From NCBI RefSeq assembly GCF_009380135.2, contig NZ_WHUT02000005.1, forward strand, positions 62,001-126,000: a stretch of DNA of 64,000 nt, written 5' to 3'. The notes under the pieces are model-generated. The model ran no database searches. It had not been told where the DNA came from and worked only from the letters and a program-made list of their open reading frames with translations. This document shows positions 16,330 through 24,467 of the stretch, one piece after another. Both the position numbers and the translations under genes were made by a program. The DNA comes from Fertoeibacter niger. GTDB lineage: Bacteria; Pseudomonadota; Alphaproteobacteria; Rhodobacterales; Rhodobacteraceae. The first letter of the stretch is position 1. Each line of letters starts with the position of its first letter.

Positions 16330-17388
16330 TCAGCCGACCATCCGCCCAAGCGCCGCCACGGCCCGCGTGGCCAGCGCCTCCAGATCAGCCGGGGCAAGGC
16401 CCGCAGCCTCCACCACCTCCCGCCGCCCATCGGCAGACCGGCTTCGGCTTTTGGCATAGCGGGGGTCATAGTGCTGCGCCATCAGCGCCGCCGCCAGCGG
16501 CTCATGCGCGCCTGCCGCCGCCATGGCCTGCCATTCGGCAATCACCGTCGCGGCATGGGCCGGGCGCAGCCGGTCGATCACTCCGGCCAGCCGCGCCGGA
16601 TCGGCCAGCAGGTCGGCATAGGCGCGACACAGATAGCCGGCCCGCGCCTCCAGCGGTGCCGCAATCTCCAGCCGGGGGGCGGCCTGCATGGCCTTCCACA
16701 AGGGCGCGGGCAGGCGCAGGTTGCCAACCTTGCTTGATTCCGCCTCGACCACCACGGGGCGCGCGGGGTCAAGCCCCGCCAGCGCCATGGCCAGACGCCC
16801 CTCGAACGCGCGCTGCGCGGGCTGGCCGCCCGGCATCGCCCCGAACAGCGACCCGCGATGGTTTGCCAGCCCCTCCAGATCAATCACCTGTGCGCCCCGC
16901 GCCGCCATCAGCGCCAAGAGTTCGGTCTTGGCGCTGCCGGTATTGCCGTCCAGCACCACCACCGGCGCGGGCACCGGCGCGTCATGCACCGCCGCCACCA
17001 CCAGCCCGCGCCAAGCCTTGTAGCCGCCCGCCACCGTCTCCACCCGCCAGCCGATCTGGGAAAGGATCGAGGCGAAGGAGCCTGACCTTTGTCCGCCCCG
17101 CCAGCAGTAGACCAGCGGTCGCCAGCCGCCGGGCTTGTCGGCCAAGGGCCCCTCCAGATGCGCCGCGGCATTGCGCGCCACCAGCGCCGCCCCCAGCTTT
17201 CGCGCCGTGAACGGGTTGACCTGCTTGTAGACCGTGCCGACCCGCGCGCGTTCGGCATCGTCCAGCACCGGCAGGCTGATGGCACCGGGAATGTGATCCT
17301 CGGCCCATTCGGCGGGGGCGCGCACGTCGATGATGTCATCGAAACCCAGCGCGGCAATGTCGGTCAGTGCCGTCAGCGTCACCGCCAT
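16330..17388 (-). CDS. mnmH: tRNA 2-selenouridine synthase
   Basis: 352 residues (also called SelU/YbbB). It converts 2-thiouridine at the wobble position of Lys, Glu and Gln tRNAs to 2-selenouridine with selenophosphate. The N-terminal rhodanese domain has the active Cys at 95 in CWRGGQRSGS. A P-loop GNTGSAKT lies at 148-155 (geranyl/selenium transfer domain). It is convergent with the SelD fusion, 91 bases apart, so donor synthesis and use are clustered. No selA, selB or selC is in the window, so this locus argues for selenouridine rather than selenoprotein use here. Confidence 0.95.
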   Translation of the reverse strand: MAVTLTALTDIAALGFDDIIDVRAPAEWAEDHIPGAISLPVLDDAERARVGTVYKQVNPFTARKLGAALVARNAAAHLEGPLADKPGGWRPLVYCWRGGQRSGSFASILSQIGWRVETVAGGYKAWRGLVVAAVHDAPVPAPVVVLDGNTGSAKTELLALMAARGAQVIDLEGLANHRGSLFGAMPGGQPAQRAFEGRLAMALAGLDPARPVVVEAESSKVGNLRLPAPLWKAMQAAPRLEIAAPLEARAGYLCRAYADLLADPARLAGVIDRLRPAHAATVIAEWQAMAAAGAHEPLAAALMAQHYDPRYAKSRSRSADGRREVVEAAGLAPADLEALATRAVAALGRMVG

Positions 17389-17449
17389 GGCGATGCCTGA
17401 TCCGTCTGCATGCGCCGTGCATCGCCCGTAGACGCGCTGTGCATCGCCC

Positions 17450-18604
17450 TCACAACCCCGCCTCCAGCCGGTCCACCAGTGCGGCCAGCATCGCCTCGCA
17501 ACGCGCCAGTTGTTCCACAGTCACATACTCGTCAGGCTTGTGCCCCTGCGCCATCGACCCCGGCCCGCAGATCACCGTGGGTATGCCCAGCCGCTGGTGG
17601 AACAGCCCGCCCTCGGTGCCGAAGGCCACCTTGATCGTGCCATTCGCCCCGATTAGCCCCTTGACGAAATTCACCACCCCGGCATCGGATGGTGTGCCCA
17701 GCCCCGGGTAATCCCACAGCCGTTCCACCGCGATCGCCGCCTCGGGGAAATCGCGGCGCAGGGGGGCCACCACCCGTTCAGCCGCCGCCCGCATGCCCGC
17801 GATCAGCGCATCTGTATCCTCATCCGCCAGCGCGCGGATCTCGAAATCCAGCACGCAGGCATTGGGCACGATGTTCACTTGCACACCGCCGTTGAACTTG
17901 CCCACGTGCACCGTCGAATAGGGCACGTCATAATCGCCGTCACGCAGGCCGCTTTCGGCCAGCCGCGCCTGCAAGTCCCTCAATTCCCTCATGAAATCTG
18001 CACCCAGATGCAGCGCGTTCAGCGCCAGTGGGGCCAGCGCCGAATGCCCCTCGCGCCCGGTGCAGGTGGCGCGCAGGGCGATCTTGCCCTTGTGGCCGGT
18101 GGCCACCTGCATCGCCGTAGGCTCCCCCACGATGCACATCGCGGGCTGAAAGGGGGCGCTGGCCATCAGGTCGATCAGCGACCGCACGCCCAGACAGCCC
18201 ACCTCCTCGTCATGGCTCAGCGCCAGATGCAGGGGGGTGCGTAGCGGGCGGCGCGCGGCGGCCAGCATCGCCGCCACCGCGCAAGCCACAAAGCCCTTCA
18301 TGTCGGTGGTGCCGCGCCCGTAAAGCCGCCCCGCCTCTTCGGTCAGCGCGAAAGGCGGGCGCGTCCAGGCCTGCCCCTCGACCGGCACCACATCGGTATG
18401 GCCCGACAGCATGACCCCCGGCACGCCCTGCGGCCCCGCCGTGGCATAGAGGTTGGCCTTGGTGCCCGTGGCATCGGGCACCACCACCGCCGCGATCCCC
18501 GCCCCGGCCAGCAGGTCGCGCACGAAATGGATCAGCGCCAGATTGGGCCGGTCGCTGACCGTGTCAAACGCCACAAGTTGCTGAAGAATATCGCGCATCT
18601 GCAT
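17450..18604 (-). CDS. argE: Acetylornithine deacetylase (M20 metallopeptidase family)
   Basis: 384 residues. It is expected to hydrolyse N-acetylornithine to ornithine in the linear arginine pathway. M20 metal-site motifs are present: SGHTDVVPVEG, GRGTTDMKGF and HDEEVGCLG, plus the dimerisation segment with GREGHSALAP. AAGGG lies eight bases upstream of the ATG at 18604. Rhodobacteraceae usually also have ArgJ, and several M20 paralogues (succinyl-diaminopimelate or carboxypeptidase types) look similar. The ArgE call rests on length and overall sequence, not on operon context. Confidence 0.85.
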   Translation of the reverse strand: MQMRDILQQLVAFDTVSDRPNLALIHFVRDLLAGAGIAAVVVPDATGTKANLYATAGPQGVPGVMLSGHTDVVPVEGQAWTRPPFALTEEAGRLYGRGTTDMKGFVACAVAAMLAAARRPLRTPLHLALSHDEEVGCLGVRSLIDLMASAPFQPAMCIVGEPTAMQVATGHKGKIALRATCTGREGHSALAPLALNALHLGADFMRELRDLQARLAESGLRDGDYDVPYSTVHVGKFNGGVQVNIVPNACVLDFEIRALADEDTDALIAGMRAAAERVVAPLRRDFPEAAIAVERLWDYPGLGTPSDAGVVNFVKGLIGANGTIKVAFGTEGGLFHQRLGIPTVICGPGSMAQGHKPDEYVTVEQLARCEAMLAALVDRLEAGL

Positions 18605-18795
18605 GTGTTTACCCTTTGCCGCCCGGCCACCCGCCGCCCACCACCAAAACCCAAATCCCGCCCCGCCGGAAGGGCGGAAACGCCCGGCGGGTGACGGAAT
18701 TTGTCATCACAAACAGGCTTCCCAAACAGGCAAAGCGATGCAAATCTTGGCATATTCCGCCCCGGCGTCCGGGGCAACAACCGACAGGATGACCC

Positions 18796-19494
18796 ATGAC
18801 ACTGAAATTCCTTTCCGCAGCCCTTGCAACCTCGGCGCTGGTGGCTCTGTCTGCCCCGGTTTTCGCGCAGGAGGCTGACAAGTCCGGCACCAACATCGAC
18901 GCCGCAGGCACAGGCACCAAGGGCGGCGTGGCGCAACTGGCGCTGGCGCAGGATCTTTACGCGCTGGGCATGGCCAGCAAGGATGCGCTGACCGTGCTGA
19001 CCGCCGCCAAACTGGCCGCTGCGGTCGAAGTGAAGGATGTCGAACAGAAAAAGGAAACCAAGGCGGGCGAGACTGCCGAAGAGGCCGATGTGGCCGATGC
19101 CCCGGTCGATGCGGCGGCGATGATGGCCTCGGCCAAGGAACTGGCCGCCGATGACGAGACGCTGATCGGCCTGATCGCCGATGCCGAGGCCGAAGGATCG
19201 CGCGGGCGGATCGGCGGCGCGTCGCGCACCCTCAGCCGTCTGCCCGGTGGCCATACCGATACGTGGGAAGTGCCGTTCTACGGCAATTCGCTGGCCGAAC
19301 TGGCGGTTGTGGGCGATGGCGATGCCAATCTGGACGTGCTGGTGACGGATGAGAACGGCAACACGATCTGCTTCGATGTCAGCTATTCCGACAAGGTGTA
19401 TTGCGATTTCGTTCCTGCCTGGAACGGCTATTTCTATGTCACCGTGCAGAACATGGGCGCGCGGCGCAACAGCTATTACCTGCTGACCAACTGA
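18796..19494 (+). CDS. Secreted protein of unknown function
   Basis: 232 residues. There is a clear signal peptide (about 1-24, cut after PVFA). An Ala/Glu/Asp-rich helical region with Lys clusters follows (about 60-125), then a Gly/Arg stretch, then a beta-rich C-terminal domain (about 150-232) ending in YLLTN. The domain has two cysteines (TICFDVS and VYCDF) that may form a disulfide. That domain loosely resembles bacterial pre-peptidase C-terminal modules, but I cannot assign it. It is monocistronic, with a hairpin terminator downstream. Confidence 0.8.
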   Translation: MTLKFLSAALATSALVALSAPVFAQEADKSGTNIDAAGTGTKGGVAQLALAQDLYALGMASKDALTVLTAAKLAAAVEVKDVEQKKETKAGETAEEADVADAPVDAAAMMASAKELAADDETLIGLIADAEAEGSRGRIGGASRTLSRLPGGHTDTWEVPFYGNSLAELAVVGDGDANLDVLVTDENGNTICFDVSYSDKVYCDFVPAWNGYFYVTVQNMGARRNSYYLLTN

Positions 19495-19507
19495 CCCGGT
19501 GCCAGCG

Positions 19508-19552
19508 CCCGGGGCTCTGCCCCGGACCCCGGGATACTTAGAGACAGAAAAT
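19508..19552 (+). repeat. Intergenic GGGATATTT-like element, copy E (diverged)
   Basis: Hairpin CCGGGG-CTCTG-CCCCGG, then ACCCCGGGATACTTAGAGA and CAGAAAATG. The core reads GGGATACTT rather than GGGATATTT, so this is the most diverged copy. It lies just upstream of an intrinsic terminator. Confidence 0.6.
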
Positions 19553-19555
19553 GAA

Positions 19556-19590
19556 GGGGCGCTTCCGCCGCAACGGGAGCGCCCTTATTC
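19556..19590 (+). terminator. Intrinsic terminator after the secreted-protein gene
   Basis: GGGCGCTTCCG pairs with CGGGAGCGCCC (one G-T pair) around a CCGCAA loop, followed by TTATT. The hairpin directly abuts the stop codon of the oppositely oriented permease gene, so it may serve both. Confidence 0.75.
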
Positions 19591-22104
19591 CTGCGCGCGC
19601 AGAACCTGCGCGGGCCGCGCCGCCAAAGGGCGCAGCGCAAAGGCGAGGCCAGCCAGCAGCGTGGCCAGCACACCCCCAGCCACGATGGCAATGGCCGACC
19701 AGGGTTCGAACGCATAGTCCGCCTCCATCACGAAGGTCATCACCGCCCATCCGGCGATGCCGCCCGCCACGATGGCCACCAGCCCCGCCGCCGCCCCCAG
19801 CATCGCCGAGCGCAGGGCAAAGCTGAGCAGGATGCGCCCCCGCGTGGCCCCCAGCGTTTTCAGCACCGCCGCCTCATAGACACGCGCGCGTTCGCCCGCC
19901 GCCGCAGCGCCGATCAGCACCACGAAACCCGTCACCAGCGTGGCCGCCGCCGCCCAGGCGGTTGCCGTGGCGATGGCGGTCAATGCCTCGGTCACGCGGT
20001 CGATGGCATCACGCACGCGGATCGCGGTGATATTGGGGTAAGCGCCCGCGGTGTCACGCAAGATCGCCGCCTCGGCCTGTTCCTCGGCATAGACGGTGGC
20101 GATGAACGTATGCGGCGCACCGGCCAGCGCCGACGGGTTCATGGACATGACAAAGCCCATGCCGGCGGTGGAAAAATCAACCACGCGGAAGCTGGTTATT
20201 TCCGCCTCGATGTCGCGGCCAAGGATGTTCACCGTCACACGGTCGCCCAGTTTCAGGCCGATCTCGGCGGCTTCCTCGGCCGCGAAGGACACCTGCGGCG
20301 GGCCGGTGTAATCGGCGGGCCACCATGCGCCTTCTGTCACGGTGGCGTTTTCGGGCGGGGCGGCGGAATAGGTCACGCCGCGGTCGCCGCGCACCACCCA
20401 ATGTTCGCCCGCCACCTCGCGCGCGGGGCGGCCGTTGATCTGGGTGATGACCCCGCGCAGCATCGGCGCGTTTTCCACCTTGCTGACGGCGGGGTCGTTT
20501 TTCACCCGGTCCAGAAAGCCCGCGATCTGGTCATTCTGGATATCGACAAAGAAATAGCTGGGCGCGCGAGCGGGCAGGTCGCGGTCAATCGCCGCGCGCA
20601 GGTTGGCGTCGATCTGGCCCACTGCCGCCAGCACCGACAGGCCAAGGCCCAGCGACAGGATCACCGAGGCCGCCTCTTCCCGGGGTCCGCCAATCGCACC
20701 CAGCGCCAGCCGCAGCGCGGTGCGGCCCCGCACCCACAGGCTGCGCGCGCCGACCCGGGCCGCGCGCCGCAGGCCCATCGCGGCCAGCACCAGCACCAAG
20801 AGCGCCGCGATGATGCCGCCGGCGCTGCCCAATGCCAGCAGCGCCACGCCGGAAAACAGCACGGCCCCGCCCACCAGCAGCAGAGCCAGCACCGCCAGCG
20901 CCAGCAGATAACCCCAGCGTGGCAGCCCGCCACTGGCGGCAGCCCCGCGATACAGCGCCGCCGCTCGCACCCCTTCGGTGCGCGCCAGCGGCCAGAGCGT
21001 GAACAGCAGCGCCGTCACGATGCCGTAAAACGCGGCCTCGGCCAGCGGCAGCGGATAGAGCGCAAAGACCACCGGAAGGGGCAGCGACGCCGCGATCACC
21101 GGGGCCAGCAGCAGCGGCACCCCTGCCCCGATCACCAGCCCCAGCACCACGCCCAGCAGCGTCAGCACGCCGATCTGGATCAGATAGACCTGAAAGATCG
21201 TTCCACCCGTCGCCCCCAGCGTTTTCAGCGTGGCGATGGTGGCAATCTTTCCCTCCAGATAGGCGCGCACGGCGGCAGACACGCCCACGCCGCCCACGGC
21301 CAGCCCGGCCAGACCCACCAGCACCAGAAAAGACCCGATGCGTTCCACGAACATCTCGATCCCCGGGGTGGCACGGCGGCTGTCAGACCAGCGCATGCCG
21401 GAATCGCGGTAGGCGGCCTCGGCCTGATCCTCCAGCGCCGCCAGATCTGCGCCGGGGGGCAGATCCAGCCGGTAGGCGGATTCGAACAGCGTGCCCGGCT
21501 CCAGCAGGCCAGACCCTGCCAGCCCCGCCGTGGTGACAATGGTGCGCGGGCCCAGCGAAAAGCCGCCCGTGGCGCTGTCAGGCTCGCGCAGCAGCACGGC
21601 ACCCAGCCGGAAATCCTGAACCCCCAGCCGGAACGTGTCGCCGGGGGCCAGACCCAGCCGGTCCACCAGCACCTTGTCCATCACCGCGCCGGGCAGGCCG
21701 CCTGACCCGGCCAAGGCCCGGGCCAAGGGCACGTCACCCTCCAGCCCCACCTCACCCACCAGCGGATAGGCGTCATCGACACCCTTGACCTGTGACAGCG
21801 CGCGGGCCTCCCCCACCGTGACCATGGAACGGAAATCGACCACCTCTGACACCCGCGTGGCGATCGAGGCCATATAGGCGCGTTCGTCATCTGTGGCGAA
21901 ACGATAGGTGAATTCCATCTGCGCATCGCCGCCCAGCAACACCGCGCCCTGATCCGCCAGCCCCGAAGTGATGGCCGAGCGCACCATGCCCACGGCGGTG
22001 ATCGCCGCAACGCCCAGCGCCAGACAGGCCAGAAACACCCGGAACCCCGCCAGCCCGCCACGCAATTCGCGCCGCGCCAGCCGTGCCGCCACGGCCAGCG
22101 TCAC
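19585..22104 (-). CDS. ybbP: ABC transporter permease, FtsX family (YbbP-like)
   Basis: 839-residue inner-membrane protein. It has an N-terminal membrane helix (FRVFLACLALGVAAITAVG), a large periplasmic MacB-type domain, several central helices (about 270-480), a second periplasmic domain, and a C-terminal FtsX helix group (about 710-820). This double-FtsX layout matches YbbP-type permeases. It works with the ATPase encoded upstream at 22178-22864. In Enterobacteria the same trio tesA-ybbA-ybbP is conserved, and the same divergent order is kept here. The exported substrate is unknown. Confidence 0.9.
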   Translation of the reverse strand: MTLAVAARLARRELRGGLAGFRVFLACLALGVAAITAVGMVRSAITSGLADQGAVLLGGDAQMEFTYRFATDDERAYMASIATRVSEVVDFRSMVTVGEARALSQVKGVDDAYPLVGEVGLEGDVPLARALAGSGGLPGAVMDKVLVDRLGLAPGDTFRLGVQDFRLGAVLLREPDSATGGFSLGPRTIVTTAGLAGSGLLEPGTLFESAYRLDLPPGADLAALEDQAEAAYRDSGMRWSDSRRATPGIEMFVERIGSFLVLVGLAGLAVGGVGVSAAVRAYLEGKIATIATLKTLGATGGTIFQVYLIQIGVLTLLGVVLGLVIGAGVPLLLAPVIAASLPLPVVFALYPLPLAEAAFYGIVTALLFTLWPLARTEGVRAAALYRGAAASGGLPRWGYLLALAVLALLLVGGAVLFSGVALLALGSAGGIIAALLVLVLAAMGLRRAARVGARSLWVRGRTALRLALGAIGGPREEAASVILSLGLGLSVLAAVGQIDANLRAAIDRDLPARAPSYFFVDIQNDQIAGFLDRVKNDPAVSKVENAPMLRGVITQINGRPAREVAGEHWVVRGDRGVTYSAAPPENATVTEGAWWPADYTGPPQVSFAAEEAAEIGLKLGDRVTVNILGRDIEAEITSFRVVDFSTAGMGFVMSMNPSALAGAPHTFIATVYAEEQAEAAILRDTAGAYPNITAIRVRDAIDRVTEALTAIATATAWAAAATLVTGFVVLIGAAAAGERARVYEAAVLKTLGATRGRILLSFALRSAMLGAAAGLVAIVAGGIAGWAVMTFVMEADYAFEPWSAIAIVAGGVLATLLAGLAFALRPLAARPAQVLRAQE

Positions 22105-22108
22105 GTGC

Positions 22109-22173
22109 GGCCTCCGGCGGTTGGCACCCCAAAATCCTTCGAAGGGTTTTGCAGATTCTTAATGAAAAATCTG
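22109..22173. repeat. Composite repeat: GCCTCCGGCGG plus TTCGAAGG palindrome and AT-rich hairpin
   Basis: Three parts fill the 73-base gap between ybbA and ybbP. The first is GGCCTCCGGCGG, shared with copies A and D. The second is AAAATCCTTCGAAGGGTTTT (22131-22150), a palindrome at 18 of 20 positions. The third is CAGATT-10-AATCTG (22152-22173). It is within an operon, so it may modulate expression of ybbP relative to ybbA, or be a mobile repeat tolerated there. Confidence 0.7.
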
Positions 22174-22177
22174 GTCA

Positions 22178-22864
22178 TCACGCCGCCCTCCGCGCGTCAA
22201 CCACCAGCCCGTCGGCCAGCCGCACCACCCGGTCGCAGCGCGCGGCAAGATCGGGGGCATGTGTTACCAGCACCAGCGTGGCGCCGTGCCGGTCGCGCAG
22301 GCCGAACAGCAGATCCATGATCGCGGCGCCGTTCGCACCGTCCAGATTGCCCGTCGGTTCATCCGCCAGCAAGATCGCCGGGCGGGGCGCCGCCGCGCGA
22401 GCCAGCGCCACCCGCTGCTGCTCGCCCCCCGACATTTGGCGCGGGTAATGGTCGATGCGCGCGCCCAGCCCCACGGCGCGCAATTCGGCCTCGGCGCGGG
22501 GGAAGGCATCGGCCACACCGGCCAGTTCCAGCGGCACGGCCACATTCTCCAGCGCGGTCATTGTGGGGATCAGGTGGAAAGACTGGAACACCACACCCAT
22601 ATTCCCCCTGCGGAACCGGGCCAGCGCATCTTCACCCATCGCGGTCAGATCCTGCCCCAAAGCCGTGACAGACCCGGAGGTGGCCCGTTCCAGCCCCCCC
22701 ATCAGCATGAGGAGCGATGATTTGCCCGACCCCGACGGCCCCACCAGCCCCACAGTCTCGCCCCGCGTGACATTCAGCGTGATGCCGCGCAAAATCTCTA
22801 CCGGCCCGGCATTGCCCGCAAGGGTCAGCCGCGCGTCGTTCAGCGCCAGAATCGGATCGCCCAT
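22178..22864 (-). CDS. ybbA: ABC transporter ATP-binding protein (YbbA/LolD-like)
   Basis: 228 residues. Walker A GPSGSGKS, the Q-loop in VFQSFHLIP, signature MSGGEQQRVALARA, Walker B ILLADEPTGNLD and the switch His in VTHAPD are all present. It pairs with the FtsX-type permease downstream, with a repeat-filled 73-base gap between them. The start at 22864 has a GAGAG at modest distance. Its ATG overlaps the ATG of the divergent tesA within the tetranucleotide CATG at 22862-22865. Confidence 0.93.
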   Translation of the reverse strand: MGDPILALNDARLTLAGNAGPVEILRGITLNVTRGETVGLVGPSGSGKSSLLMLMGGLERATSGSVTALGQDLTAMGEDALARFRRGNMGVVFQSFHLIPTMTALENVAVPLELAGVADAFPRAEAELRAVGLGARIDHYPRQMSGGEQQRVALARAAAPRPAILLADEPTGNLDGANGAAIMDLLFGLRDRHGATLVLVTHAPDLAARCDRVVRLADGLVVDARRAA

Positions 22865-23546
22865 GGTTTCTGCTCTCGTTGCCTGCCTTGCCACTGGATA
22901 TGGGGCGGGGCGCGCGCTTCGCAACGGGGCTGCGGCATTGGTTTTTCTGGTGCTGCCGGTTCTGGCGGAGCCTGTGACGGTCGTGGCGCTGGGTGACAGC
23001 CTGACGCAAGGCTATGGATTGCCCGAGGATCAGGGTTTTGTGCCGCAGTTGCAGGGCTGGCTGGATGCGCAGGGGGCCGATGCCGTGGTGCTGAACGCGG
23101 GCGTGTCGGGCGATACGACGGCGGGCGGGCTTGCCCGGCTGGACTGGGCGCTGACACCCGAAACCGATGCGCTGATCGTGAACCTTGGCGGCAATGACAT
23201 GCTGCGCGGCATTGACCCCGCGACCAGCCGCGCGAACCTTGAGGCGATCCTGCAAAAGGCGCAGGCGCGCGGCCTGCCGGTGTTGCTGGTGGGCCTGCGC
23301 GCGCCGGGCAATTACGGGCCGGAGTTCAAGGAAGCTTTCGACGCGATGTATCCCGATCTGGCCGCGCAATATGGGGCCGCGCTGGAGCTGAACTTCTTCA
23401 TCCCGCTGATCGACCAGACCACCCGTCTGCTGAACCCCGATGACATGCAGTCTGACGGTATCCACCCCAGCGCCAGCGGCGTGGCCAAGGTGGTGGAGGC
23501 GTTGGGGCCGAAGGTGCTGGATCTGCTGGCGAAAGTGCCGGGCTAG
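22863..23546 (+). CDS. tesA: Arylesterase / acyl-CoA thioesterase I (SGNH hydrolase)
   Basis: 227 residues from the ATG at 22863. The SGNH blocks are intact: ALGDSLTQGYGL (catalytic Ser), GVSGDTTAGG, LGGNDMLRG and DGIHPSASG (Asp-His). A hydrophobic signal sequence (ALVFLVLPVLA) precedes the mature domain, giving a periplasmic lysophospholipase/thioesterase-like enzyme. The first 20 residues are unusual for a signal peptide. A TTG at 22938 would give a shorter leader but has no visible ribosome site, so the start is uncertain. It is divergent from ybbA. Confidence 0.9.
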   Translation: MVSALVACLATGYGAGRALRNGAAALVFLVLPVLAEPVTVVALGDSLTQGYGLPEDQGFVPQLQGWLDAQGADAVVLNAGVSGDTTAGGLARLDWALTPETDALIVNLGGNDMLRGIDPATSRANLEAILQKAQARGLPVLLVGLRAPGNYGPEFKEAFDAMYPDLAAQYGAALELNFFIPLIDQTTRLLNPDDMQSDGIHPSASGVAKVVEALGPKVLDLLAKVPG

Positions 23547-23581
23547 GCTATCGCCTCTGGCGTTTCCCGGCGAGCGCAGAC

Positions 23582-24232
23582 CTATTCCAGCACCTTGGGC
23601 GCGTCGGGGTTCAGGAATTCGGCCTCGATCATCACCTCTACCCTGTCACCCACGCCCATGGTGGTGCCCGGCGCGGGAATGCCCGCCGTCAGGCCGAAAT
23701 CCGACCGCAGCAGGCTGCCTTCCGCCGAAAAGCCGATGCGCGCACCGGCGTCCAGCGGATGCCCGGCATAGCCCCCGTTGAAGGTGACATTCAGCGTCAC
23801 GGGTTTTGTCACCCCGCGCAGCGTCAGGTCGCCAGTGACATCGGCGGTCTGCGGGCCGGTCTGCTTTACCGCGGTGCTGGCGAAGGTGATCTGCGGAAAG
23901 GCCGCCGCATCCAGAAAATCCGGGCCGGTGAGGATGGCGTTGAAATCGAAACTGGCGTCGGGGTAATGCGTTTCCAGCGAGGCCGTATCGACCGTGGCTG
24001 TCACCGACATGCTTTCGGGGGCGGCGGGGTCAAACACCAGCGCCGCATCGAACCGGGTAAACAGCGCGGTATAGCGCGAAAACCCCAGATGGTTGACGCG
24101 GAACAGGAGCCGCCCGTGCGCCAGGTCCAGCGCATAGTTTCCCGCCGGGGCATCTGATGCGCCCTGCGCAATGGCCGGTTGTGCCCCCATCCCCGCCAGC
24201 AGCGCCAGCATTGCAATTGTCCTGCCGATCAC
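23582..24232 (-). CDS. YceI-family periplasmic lipid-binding protein
   Basis: 216 residues. The GTG at 24232 is the chosen start because GGAGG lies five bases upstream and it gives a textbook signal peptide ending in PAIA; upstream ATG (24244) and GTG (24247) codons lack a ribosome site. The mature domain has the YceI beta-barrel pattern: NYALDLAHGRLLFRVNHLGFS, GDLTLRGVTKPVTLNV and SDFGLTAG. The family binds isoprenoid-like lipids in the periplasm and is often induced by stress or pH; the ligand is unknown here. Palindromes lie directly upstream. Confidence 0.92.
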   Translation of the reverse strand: MIGRTIAMLALLAGMGAQPAIAQGASDAPAGNYALDLAHGRLLFRVNHLGFSRYTALFTRFDAALVFDPAAPESMSVTATVDTASLETHYPDASFDFNAILTGPDFLDAAAFPQITFASTAVKQTGPQTADVTGDLTLRGVTKPVTLNVTFNGGYAGHPLDAGARIGFSAEGSLLRSDFGLTAGIPAPGTTMGVGDRVEVMIEAEFLNPDAPKVLE

Positions 24233-24247
24233 GTCTGCCTCCATCAC

Positions 24248-24263
24248 TTAGTAATTTCACTAA
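24248..24263. promoter_or_regulatory. Palindrome TTAGTAATTTCACTAA upstream of yceI, candidate operator
   Basis: Five-base arms TTAGT/ACTAA around AATTTC, 16 bp in all, 16-31 bases upstream of the yceI GTG. It is AT-rich in a GC-rich background and has the size of a MarR- or HxlR-type dimer site. The symmetry is seen directly; its role is inference. Confidence 0.5.
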
Positions 24264-24277
24264 CCATTGCCTTGCCT

Positions 24278-24321
24278 GCCCGCAAAGTCAACCATTTCCC
24301 CTTCTCATGGACTTTGCGGGC
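24278..24321. repeat. Perfect 12-bp inverted repeat with 20-base spacer
   Basis: GCCCGCAAAGTC (24278-24289) and GACTTTGCGGGC (24310-24321) are exact reverse complements. They lie in the divergent gap between yceI and the flavoprotein dehydrogenase. The pair could form a stable hairpin in a leader RNA for the rightward gene, or be two half-sites for a regulator. No T-run follows, so an intrinsic terminator is unlikely. Confidence 0.6.
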
Positions 24322-24433
24322 GGCTGGTTGATCGGCGAGTGAACGGTGTCAGCGGTTCCGGCCTCATGCCGGGCATTTTTCTGCGCCGCAGACGGCGGGA
24401 AATCTCTGCCGCGCTCTGGCATCCGCGCCGGAT

Positions 24434-24453
24434 TTGCGCTCATGGTAGCGCAA
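24434..24453. promoter_or_regulatory. Inverted repeat TTGCGCT-6-AGCGCAA, candidate operator before the flavoprotein gene
   Basis: Exact seven-base arms with a six-base spacer (CATGGT), ending 14 bases before the start codon and just ahead of GGAGG. Binding here would block translation initiation or early transcription. LacI- or GntR-type regulators use sites of this size; none is encoded next door. Confidence 0.5.
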
Positions 24454-24467
24454 CCGATGGAGGCCCC

